Of a stretch of DNA of 5,357 nt, positions 1 to 5,180 are shown piece after piece (positions within the stretch are counted from its first letter, which is position 1; each line of letters starts with the position of its first letter). Origin of the DNA: Planctomycetaceae bacterium (GTDB lineage Bacteria > Planctomycetota > Planctomycetia > Pirellulales > Thermoguttaceae); NCBI GenBank assembly GCA_009776995.1, contig WRMR01000362.1, positions 1-5,357 on the forward strand, written 5' to 3'. The translations under genes and the position numbers were made by a program. Below the pieces are notes generated by a model. That model had not been told where the DNA came from. It made no database searches and saw only the letters and a list, made by a program, of their open reading frames with translations.

Positions 1-36
1 TGACCAAAAGTTTGAATAGTTACAGAAATCTTAACA

Positions 37-68
37 TATTGACATTCATTTGTATATGTGTGTCAATA
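37..68. repeat. AT-rich imperfect palindrome downstream of the first gene
   Basis: Arms TATTGACA (37-44) and TGTCAATA (61-68) are perfect 8-bp inverted repeats. The symmetry continues inward with CAT (47-49) against ATG (56-58), interrupted by one G-T wobble and one mismatch. It begins 18 bases beyond the stop codon of the leftward gene, so in that transcript it could fold as a 3' hairpin and act as a terminator or RNA-stabilising stem. No strong U-tract follows it in that direction, so intrinsic termination is not well supported. A protein-binding operator for a gene to the left of the window is the alternative. Confidence 0.5.
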
Positions 69-86
69 GTTATTTTGGCGAGACGT

Positions 87-824
87 CTAATAATAATCGG
101 TGTCCATGCCGAGGTCGGTTTTCAGTTCCTCGAAGCGTCGAATGTAAGCGTCTTTTGACGAATGCACGTGTTCCGCTTCGGTCAGGAACCGCATCCGGTC
201 TTCGCATGGTACGCTGTGATGGGCGAAAATCGCTTCGTACTCGCCCAGGTCTTCGCCATAAATGATAAGCAACTTGTGTTCGTCGAGTTGCACTTCTTGC
301 GGGATGGACGGGTTGAGGACTGCGATGCCTGTGCAACCGTCATTGGTCAGCAGGTCTTCAAAATCGTACAGAATACTCTTGAGTACCGGGATGTCGATAT
401 GTTCGCGGTATAAGTCGGTGTGTCCGGTGTTGTCACGCTGATGACTTGTCTCAAGCACGACATCGACCACAGGGCCGAGCGGATCGAGCATTTCCAGAAA
501 CGTTTCAAAAAGTCGTTCGCGCGAGACGGCCCCCATCAAAACCGGAACGGACGCGCCGCTTTGTTCGTCATGGTACTGGTCGTGCCGATAACCTTCCTGC
601 GGCATGACTTTCAAGTCGAACGACGGACGGAGCGCATCGGTCAGGCTGAAATCGCCGTAACGCGAAACGTCGAGATGGGCTTCCAGTTCCTGTTTCGGCA
701 CATGCTCAAAGCTGTTGGAGACCGACGTATCGGTCATGCCGTAAGGAATGCTCCCTTCACGAAATACTGTATTGAAAAATTGTTTCAGAAATCCCATGTG
801 TTTTCTGTTCTCAAAAAAGGGCAT
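87..824 (-). CDS. Hypothetical acidic soluble protein, family not recognised
   Basis: This is an open frame of 245 residues that I cannot assign to a named family. It has no signal peptide, no membrane segment and no catalytic motif that I recognise. The protein is rich in Asp, Glu and His. Possible landmarks are NTVFREGSIPYG near residues 18-29, a charged and His-rich stretch at 79-90, and a mixed hydrophobic core LLTNDGCTGIAVLNPSIPQE at 158-177 followed by DEHKLLIIYGEDLGEYEAIF at 181-200. That part could be an alpha/beta fold, and the repeated acidic stretches suggest a cytoplasmic protein. The first ATG (822-824) is used here. A second ATG at residue 10 (795-797) gives MGFLKQFF and is equally plausible, because neither has a clear Shine-Dalgarno sequence. 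The frame is longer than the overlapping alternatives and has protein-like composition, and a candidate promoter lies just upstream. The gene diverges from the metallophosphoesterase gene. Confidence 0.8.
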   Translation of the reverse strand: MPFFENRKHMGFLKQFFNTVFREGSIPYGMTDTSVSNSFEHVPKQELEAHLDVSRYGDFSLTDALRPSFDLKVMPQEGYRHDQYHDEQSGASVPVLMGAVSRERLFETFLEMLDPLGPVVDVVLETSHQRDNTGHTDLYREHIDIPVLKSILYDFEDLLTNDGCTGIAVLNPSIPQEVQLDEHKLLIIYGEDLGEYEAIFAHHSVPCEDRMRFLTEAEHVHSSKDAYIRRFEELKTDLGMDTDYY

Positions 825-858
825 GAAACATCAATCGCTCGAAACGCCCGGTGAAGGT

Positions 859-886
859 TGTATATGCCCACCATTTTTGACAACAA
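859..886 (-). promoter_or_regulatory. Candidate sigma70-type promoter for the leftward hypothetical gene
   Basis: Read on the minus strand, TTGTTG (881-886) is followed after 16 bases by TATACA (859-864). Transcription would start near 852, giving a leader of about 28 bases to the ATG at 824 or about 55 to the ATG at 797. The -35 box overlaps the -35 box of a rightward candidate promoter, so the two would be back to back. This is consensus matching only, and planctomycete promoters are poorly defined. Confidence 0.4.
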
Positions 887-906
887 ATAGATTCATGTAC
901 TAATAT
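877..906 (+). promoter_or_regulatory. Candidate distal rightward promoter with consensus -35 box
   Basis: TTGACA (877-882), an exact sigma70 -35 consensus, is followed after 18 bases by TAATAT (901-906), which matches 4 of 6 positions of the -10 box. Its predicted start near 913 falls inside the left arm of the 908-961 inverted repeat, so a protein bound there could block it. It points towards the metallophosphoesterase gene, about 270 bases away. It is weaker than the proximal promoter at 1019-1046. Confidence 0.35.
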
Positions 907-907
907 A

Positions 908-961
908 AATCTTTCTGTATCTTTTATATATTAGGTCACAGCAGGTCAAAACAGAAAGATT
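908..961. repeat. 11-bp inverted repeat in the divergent intergenic region
   Basis: AATCTTTCTGT (908-918) and ACAGAAAGATT (951-961) are perfect reverse complements separated by 32 bases. A third related copy, ACAGAAAAAT (973-982), lies in the same orientation as the right arm and 22 bases from it, close to two helical turns. Between the arms, AGGTCA occurs twice (933-938 and 943-948), exactly 10 bases apart. Helically phased repeats between divergent genes suggest an operator for a DNA-binding regulator. A long-stem RNA hairpin is the alternative, but its 32-base loop makes this less likely. Confidence 0.55.
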
Positions 962-1018
962 GCGTAAAAAAAACAGAAAAATCATTACAGGATTGTTATG
1001 TCAAGACTCCTCGCAGAG

Positions 1019-1046
1019 TTGAAAACACTCAACCATTCGCTATAAT
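1019..1046 (+). promoter_or_regulatory. Proximal promoter for the metallophosphoesterase gene
   Basis: TTGAAA (1019-1024), 16 bases, then a perfect TATAAT (1041-1046) form the best sigma70-like promoter in the window. Transcription would begin around 1053. This affects start-codon choice, because the in-frame TTG at 1048 would lie upstream of or at the transcript start and is unlikely to be used. The leader to the preferred ATG at 1183 is about 130 bases. Confidence 0.55.
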
Positions 1047-1172
1047 ATTGTATTCATTATCATTATGCGCAACACGATCTAATGCACATTATTCAATGCC
1101 TGTACCAATTCCTCTTGAGTACGCACTTTCTTTCGTCAAACGTTGTTTTGATCGTTGGCATCATAGCACTTT

Positions 1173-1177
1173 GAGGT
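1173..1177 (+). promoter_or_regulatory. Shine-Dalgarno sequence deciding the phosphoesterase start
   Basis: GAGGT lies 5 bases before the ATG at 1183-1185. No comparable site precedes the in-frame ATG at 1096 or the TTG at 1048, so this site favours 1183 as the translation start. Confidence 0.6.
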
Positions 1178-1182
1178 ACAAA

Positions 1183-2007
1183 ATGATGATTGCTTCGTTT
1201 TTTTCGCTTGCGATTCTTGGAGGAATGCTTTCGGGCTACGCTGTGTTTGTCGAGCCGCGCAACATTATGATTGCAGAATATGAGATCATGTCGGACAACC
1301 TCCCGGATGCGTTTGACGGCAAACGAATCGCCTTGATCACCGACATCCATCACGGGAGTCGGGGGTCGTTTAACCTGCTCAATCAGATTGTCAGATTGAC
1401 CAAAGAGCAATCGCCTGATCTGATCCTGCTGGGCGGTGACTACGCTCGCGAACGTCCGCAGTTGCTCGTTGATTGTTTCACAAAATTGTCCGAACTCAAA
1501 GCTCCTTTAGGCGTTTATGCCGTGCTGGGCAATCATGATGACTGGAACATGCCGCTGATGCGCACAACCATTCACGACGCGGGAATTGAACTGCTTCACA
1601 ACAACGCCGTCTGGCTCGAAGAGAAAGGTGAGCGAATACTCTTGGTGGGCGTCAAAGACCTCTGGTGCGGTCAAGCAACATTGGCCGGAATGCGGAAGGA
1701 ACTTGCAGAAAGTGATTTTACCGTGCTACTCTCGCATAATCCGGACTATTACGACAGTGTGTCCACAAACGACCGGAAAAACGTTGATTTGATGTTGTCC
1801 GGCCACACGCACGGGGGTCAGATTACCGTATTCGGTTTCTATGCGCCTGTCAGAACGGCAAAAGCGAAATACACGACAGGACTCGTCAAACCGGACGCTA
1901 GCTGGACGACTATCATCATCTCCAACGGCCTTGGAACCGGGGGGCTGCCAATCCGTTTTTTTGCACGCCCGCAAATCGTTTTCGTGACGTTGAAAAAAAC
2001 ATCCTGA
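1183..2007 (+). CDS. Membrane-anchored metallophosphoesterase, YkuE/COG1408 type
   Basis: This is a calcineurin-like phosphoesterase that hydrolyses a phosphomonoester or phosphodiester at a two-metal centre. Its substrate cannot be read from sequence. Residues 3-22 form one hydrophobic segment, probably an uncleaved anchor, with the catalytic domain following. The metal-binding motifs appear in the family order: TDIHHG (Asp54, His56), GGD (Asp86), GNHDD (Asn117, His118), SHNPD (His185) and GHTHGGQ (His208, His210). The form GHTHGGQ is typical of the YkuE branch, and 274 residues is close to the usual length of that branch. YkuE-like proteins have been linked to envelope or lipid phosphate metabolism, but that is only an analogy here. 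The start at 1183 is chosen for its Shine-Dalgarno site. An in-frame ATG at 1096 would add 29 residues, including several basic residues just before the anchor, and cannot be excluded, although codons between 1096 and 1183 are AT-rich at third positions. The gene is monocistronic and converges on the ligase-like gene, with 53 bases between the stop codons and no clear terminator hairpin there. Confidence 0.92.
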   Translation: MMIASFFSLAILGGMLSGYAVFVEPRNIMIAEYEIMSDNLPDAFDGKRIALITDIHHGSRGSFNLLNQIVRLTKEQSPDLILLGGDYARERPQLLVDCFTKLSELKAPLGVYAVLGNHDDWNMPLMRTTIHDAGIELLHNNAVWLEEKGERILLVGVKDLWCGQATLAGMRKELAESDFTVLLSHNPDYYDSVSTNDRKNVDLMLSGHTHGGQITVFGFYAPVRTAKAKYTTGLVKPDASWTTIIISNGLGTGGLPIRFFARPQIVFVTLKKTS

Positions 2008-2060
2008 TTCGGCGTTTTCGGCTTCGTCAAAGGAGCAACACAGCATCATCTTCACCGATT

Positions 2061-4565
2061 TCATTGACGTCCTGCGAGGCCAACCGAACGGCGCAATTCT
2101 TCCGGCAGTTTTTGGTCGGAATGCGGCATGATGTCGTCCAATTCGATGGCGCGTTTCGCGTTTTCATGTCGCAATTCCGTCTCACCGGACAGGTTGTAAC
2201 ACACTGCGAGCCAGGCATAGGAAAGCGAATGGTTCGGGTATCGGGTGGCTGCCAATTGGAACATGGCAATGGCCAAATCCAGGGAACCACGGTTTTTTGA
2301 CTTTTCGAAATCTTCGAGGAATATCATTCCGAGATTCTGGTAATTGGACGCGGACAGAGGTGACGATCTCACCGCGTTAGCCAATGCGTGCGCAGTTGTG
2401 CCGTTGAGTGTCACGCGGCTGAGCTCGTGCGTGATGCCGGCTCTGAGCAATTGTTTGTCAATCATTGTTTGCCAATCGGACGTGTCGGGACGTTTTTGGG
2501 TCAAGCCGGGAAACTCCCGTTGTTCGAGCAGGTAAGCAGCACAGAGATCGCACCACACGCGCGTGCGGTACGGGTCTTCCCTGACGACTTTTTCCCATTC
2601 GGTAATCCGCTTGTCGAGGAACATCCCTTGCGACGGGTTCGCTTCCATGTTGCGCAGCAACGTATTGGCCCGCAGGTTCGCCAGCCAGGCCGTCGGATAA
2701 AGCACAATCACCAATGCAAGGAAGCATAGCGCAACGAAGATTTCAGGCTTCAGAATTCGGGCTTCGGGAGCCGGGGACTGAAGTTCCCGGTTCTTTGGGT
2801 TCTCAGATGGAGGCAAAGTGGCCACGCCGTGACCGCCGCCTGAAGCCTGATTGAAACAAAGCACCAACAGAAACCAGAACGTCACGTTGACGTGTGGAAA
2901 CGCGATACCGCCGGATGCAAGCAGCGCAACGGTCAATACGGCAAGGCAGAACGGGGCAAGTGTCTTGAGCGGCAGAGCGGTTTGGCCAATGATCGGCAGG
3001 AGCAGGAAAAATCCGGTTAAAAACCCAAGCAGCGCAAAACATGTCAGATCAAACGAGAGCGAAACGTAGTTCGTCAAAGAATAAAAAAACGCTGCAACGA
3101 TTCCGGCAAGGCCACCAGTGAGAAACGGTTGATAGGCTTGCCAACACTTGAAAAAACCGCCTGATTCGGGTGATGCTTCCTCCGGTTTTGAAATGAAGGC
3201 ATAACAAATCGCGGCAACCAACAACACGACAAAGCAAATCAGTGGCGGCAACCCCGCATTGGTTGCGATTTCAAAAAACAGGTTGTGCGGATCGGCGATG
3301 GTCTCGCTGGCTGTCGGCAATTTGTACTGCGTGTAATACTCGCGAAAATTGCCGATTCCGCAACCGGTGAGCGGGTGATCAACAATCAGTTGCAAACTCG
3401 ACTGCCAGTATTGAATGCGATAACCGAACGATTTCGTTGCCGTCAAAAGCAGAGTGCGATCAAGTCCGCCTGTTGCGAGACCAAGTCCCAAGCTTGCGGC
3501 GATGACAAGGCATACGGCCATGGCACCGCCAAACAAAGTTCGTGGATTCCGCACTTTGCCGGCAAGCATGGAACCGAACAGGCAGGCGATTCCGAACAGC
3601 GTTGCGAGAATCCCCGAACGGCTGTTGGTCATCATCAAAATGAAGCCGACAAATGCGATTAACAATGTCACAATGGCAATCCGCATTGACAGATTGCCGG
3701 TCATTCCAGATAGGTTGCCGATCTCCGAGTGGCAACACAGTCGCCTTCCCATCAGTGCCACACCACACAAAAACACGCACCAGGGTGCCAATACAGCGGC
3801 CAGCGAATTGGTCAGGCTGTATGTTCCAAGCGGTTCAATGCTATCGACGCGGTTTTTGTACAGTTCCTGTTCGCCGGGAGTTTGTGCGTCCTGGTTTGCC
3901 GTCAAAGCCTTTTCGTGCTCGGCATAATACTCTTGCCGCGTTTTGGGGCCGACATAAAAGTAATGATAATACGCCGCCGACGATTCGCCGATGATTGCCG
4001 CGACAAACAGCAGCAACATGCCGCGAATCATGCGACGATCGTTCAATAGCAAACGCCAGGTCACGAACATTGCGGCAAACCCGCCCCAATGGGCAAGCAT
4101 CGTCAACATCGCGCGTGGCGAACCGTTGCCCGAACACCAAACAACGACAAACGAAACGAACACCCATCCGAAAAAGACTGCTGCCGTGACGTCAAACCAC
4201 CGGAATCGCAATCGCCCGGTGAGTGGTTGTCCACTTTGTTGGTCAAAGCAAAACGGCATGTTGCGATACCATCGGACGAACAGCAACACGGTGGCTAGAA
4301 GGGACCAGATCAGCGCGACGAGAATATTGTCGCCTTCAAAAGTCAGACCGTCACCGTTCAGAATCAGCGTTGCCGCAGTGAGAGCGGCAACCACCCCGAT
4401 CAACCAGTTTTGCGTTCGACCGAGTCCGAGCGATGCCAACAGGTCTCGTTGTTCCGTTTTTTCCGGGAAGGTTAGTTGTGATACGTTGACACCACGAACG
4501 TCCGATGTGCCTGATTTGACGCGGCGGTCATGTTTGTTGTCGGGTTTTCGTGATCGTGCGGACAT
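2061..4565 (-). CDS. O-antigen ligase/polymerase-like membrane protein with C-terminal TPR region
   Basis: This is an 834-residue inner-membrane protein of the Wzy/WaaL (Wzy_C, O-antigen ligase) superfamily, which polymerises or transfers lipid-linked glycans on the periplasmic side. A basic N-terminal tail of about 50 residues is followed by roughly 12-14 membrane helices, from about residue 53 to 629. The signature region runs from about 300 to 450. It contains TNSRSG (313-318), then RIQYWQSSLQLIVDHPLTG (383-401), the glycine motif GCGIGNF (401-407), and ADPHNLFFE (424-432) with the conserved His427. A loop with many charged residues lies at 204-247. After the last helix (about 609-629), a soluble region of 200 residues carries at least one TPR-like helix pair, at about 760-793. 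Another helical stretch at 656-685 ends in EQREF. Planctomycete members often have this ligase-plus-TPR layout. The start is firm, with GGAGG 5 bases before the ATG. Residues 572-608 are a low-complexity linker encoded by a repeat element. The exact glycan is unknown, because no other polysaccharide genes lie in the window. Confidence 0.9.
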   Translation of the reverse strand: MSARSRKPDNKHDRRVKSGTSDVRGVNVSQLTFPEKTEQRDLLASLGLGRTQNWLIGVVAALTAATLILNGDGLTFEGDNILVALIWSLLATVLLFVRWYRNMPFCFDQQSGQPLTGRLRFRWFDVTAAVFFGWVFVSFVVVWCSGNGSPRAMLTMLAHWGGFAAMFVTWRLLLNDRRMIRGMLLLFVAAIIGESSAAYYHYFYVGPKTRQEYYAEHEKALTANQDAQTPGEQELYKNRVDSIEPLGTYSLTNSLAAVLAPWCVFLCGVALMGRRLCCHSEIGNLSGMTGNLSMRIAIVTLLIAFVGFILMMTNSRSGILATLFGIACLFGSMLAGKVRNPRTLFGGAMAVCLVIAASLGLGLATGGLDRTLLLTATKSFGYRIQYWQSSLQLIVDHPLTGCGIGNFREYYTQYKLPTASETIADPHNLFFEIATNAGLPPLICFVVLLVAAICYAFISKPEEASPESGGFFKCWQAYQPFLTGGLAGIVAAFFYSLTNYVSLSFDLTCFALLGFLTGFFLLLPIIGQTALPLKTLAPFCLAVLTVALLASGGIAFPHVNVTFWFLLVLCFNQASGGGHGVATLPPSENPKNRELQSPAPEARILKPEIFVALCFLALVIVLYPTAWLANLRANTLLRNMEANPSQGMFLDKRITEWEKVVREDPYRTRVWCDLCAAYLLEQREFPGLTQKRPDTSDWQTMIDKQLLRAGITHELSRVTLNGTTAHALANAVRSSPLSASNYQNLGMIFLEDFEKSKNRGSLDLAIAMFQLAATRYPNHSLSYAWLAVCYNLSGETELRHENAKRAIELDDIMPHSDQKLPEELRRSVGLAGRQ
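2743..2850. repeat. 108-bp palindromic element in frame inside the ligase gene
   Basis: The segment is bounded by perfect 11-bp inverted repeats, TCAGGCTTCAG (2743-2753) and CTGAAGCCTGA (2840-2850). It contains CCGGGGACTGAAGTTCCCGG (2771-2790), a palindrome broken only by one G-T pair. It also contains a 27-bp module (2812-2838) whose reverse complement matches 5086-5112 at 24 of 27 positions. At the left end, read on the minus strand, there are degenerate GAAGCC units. Its length of exactly 36 codons keeps the gene open. The encoded stretch (about residues 572-608) is Gly, Pro, Glu and Ser rich and sits between two hydrophobic segments. Mobility is inferred. Only a TT dinucleotide is shared at the two borders, so there is no convincing target duplication. 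Confidence 0.6.
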
Positions 4566-4570
4566 GACTG

Positions 4571-4575
4571 CCTCC
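4571..4575 (-). promoter_or_regulatory. Strong Shine-Dalgarno sequence of the ligase-like gene
   Basis: On the minus strand, GGAGG sits 5 bases before the ATG (4563-4565), in the context CCGGAGGCAGTC. This near-ideal ribosome binding site fixes the start of the 834-residue protein. Confidence 0.75.
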
Positions 4576-4590
4576 GGTAGGGCTGGAACG

Positions 4591-4623
4591 CTGTGACCGT
4601 AATCAGTGCCGCGACGGTGACAG
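4591..4623 (-). repeat. Inverted repeat in the leader of the ligase-like gene
   Basis: CTGTGACCGT (4591-4600) and ACGGTGACAG (4614-4623) are reverse complements at 9 of 10 positions, with 13 bases between them. The structure ends 25 bases upstream of the ATG, just ahead of the Shine-Dalgarno site. In the leader RNA it could form a stem, or as DNA it could bind a dimeric regulator. I found no convincing -35/-10 pair for the gene between here and about 4740. Confidence 0.4.
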
Positions 4624-4824
4624 AGCGGTCGAATTGGAAAAACCGTTCCTTAAGAGGCCGTCCGGTTATTTGAGTCGTTTATCAATGATAGTAAAAAAAT
4701 GGTCTGGCGTTATTTTGGACGATTGAGTAAAGTTCGTTGATACCCAATCACTTTTCCCAACTCGCCAACGCACAACCATTTTCCATGTTACTCACCATTT
4801 CCGGGCCACGCAAGTCCCCGAATG

Positions 4825-4859
4825 CAAATTGTCTGCGGTTTCACACGTCAGACGATTTG
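4825..4859. repeat. 11-bp stem inverted repeat in intergenic DNA
   Basis: CAAATTGTCTG (4825-4835) and CAGACGATTTG (4849-4859) are complementary at 10 of 11 positions. The remaining pair would be U-G in a rightward RNA, giving a continuous 11-bp stem with a 13-base loop. Only a broken T-run follows (TTTGTTTC), so a terminator is not established. It belongs to no recognisable gene. Confidence 0.5.
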
Positions 4860-4939
4860 TTTCACCCGCCTGATGATCAATCCGACGATTGGAAAAAAAT
4901 CAACCAACAAATTTCGTAACCGTTCACGGTCATTTTTCA

Positions 4940-4968
4940 CCACGAAGAACACGAAGGGCCACGAAAGG
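4940..4968 (+). repeat. Tandem ACGAAG-type short repeat
   Basis: Three consecutive units, CCACGAAGA (4940-4948), ACACGAAGG (4949-4957) and GCCACGAAAGG (4958-4968), follow a T-run. From memory, CACCACGAAG-ACACGAAGG intergenic repeats recur in planctomycete, verrucomicrobial and other environmental genomes, and are often mistranslated into spurious proteins with TTKNTK or HEEHEGHE runs. The copy is slightly degenerate. Its function is unknown. Confidence 0.65.
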
Positions 4969-5085
4969 ATTTCAAGGCAGGACGTTCTGATCGTGACCGT
5001 CCCAGGAATTGTCAAAAACCTTTATTTCATCGAATCGTTTTTTTTTCAAAATATGACCTGTCCCATTGACAATCAAACACGGATT

Positions 5086-5112
5086 CGGCGGTCACGGCGT
5101 GACCACCCTGCC
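5086..5112. repeat. Intergenic copy of the 27-bp GGTCACG palindromic module
   Basis: The module centres on GGTCACG (5090-5096), one G, and CGTGACC (5098-5104), a perfect 7-bp inverted repeat. Its 27 bases match the reverse complement of 2812-2838 at 24 positions. Immediately upstream, CAATCA (5071-5076) also has a counterpart next to the gene copy, so the shared unit may be longer and partly decayed. It lies about 70 bases before the kinase start. Confidence 0.65.
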
Positions 5113-5170
5113 TTCGTGAAAAAATCGGATTTGACTTGGTTTTGCCAAAAAACCGTGTAAAATAAATAAG

Positions 5171-5176
5171 AGGTGA
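5171..5176 (+). promoter_or_regulatory. Shine-Dalgarno sequence of the kinase gene
   Basis: AGGTGA, in the context AAGAGGTGATGG, lies 4 bases before a TTG start at 5181. The ATG at 5176 runs into a stop after two codons, so it is not the start. The next in-frame ATG (5208) has only AAAGG one base before it, which is too close, so TTG at 5181 is favoured. Confidence 0.5.
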
Positions 5177-5180
5177 TGGA

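Larger units (their letters stand above)
4566..5180. other. 615-bp repeat-bearing intergenic region between divergent genes
   Basis: No convincing gene lies here. The two rightward open frames (4737-4919 and 4822-5160) begin at a TTG or a poorly placed ATG, run through repeat sequence and have no family-like composition. The region holds the ligase leader hairpin, a hairpin at 4825-4859, a tandem ACGAAG-type repeat at 4940-4968, a nine-T run at 5038-5046 without a stem in front of it, and a dispersed palindromic module at 5086-5112. Just before the kinase gene, GGTTTT (5138-5143) and AAAACC (5149-5154) make a small inverted repeat, and TAAAAT (5158-5163) could be a -10 box, with no well-spaced -35 box. 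Confidence 0.6.

Noticed and set aside
933..948. AGGTCA direct repeat as a nuclear-receptor-like element
   Set aside because: The resemblance to eukaryotic hormone response elements is coincidental in bacterial DNA. Only the 10-base phasing is kept as relevant.
1048..1182. N-terminal extension of the phosphoesterase from the TTG at 1048
   Set aside because: The TTG lies directly after the TATAAT box, has no Shine-Dalgarno site, and the extra codons are AT-rich at third positions. ATG 1183 has GAGGT at good spacing.
2008..2060. Bidirectional terminator between the convergent genes
   Set aside because: The region has a direct repeat of TTCGGC but no inverted repeat able to form a stem.
3991..4596. 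201-residue rightward open frame opposite the ligase gene
   Set aside because: It is antisense to a strongly supported membrane-protein gene, and its Arg/Ser/Thr/Pro-rich composition is typical of a shadow frame.
4801..4820. Possible degenerate copy of the 2771-2790 palindrome
   Set aside because: Only the outer CCGGG and CCC parts agree, and the centre does not align without forcing gaps.
5038..5046. Nine-T run as an intrinsic terminator
   Set aside because: No stable stem can be formed from the bases immediately before it.
4737..5160. Rightward open frames of 60 and 112 residues in the intergenic region
   Set aside because: They have poor starts and no family signal. The longer one translates the tandem ACGAAG repeat (FTTKNTKGHE), a well-known source of spurious proteins.
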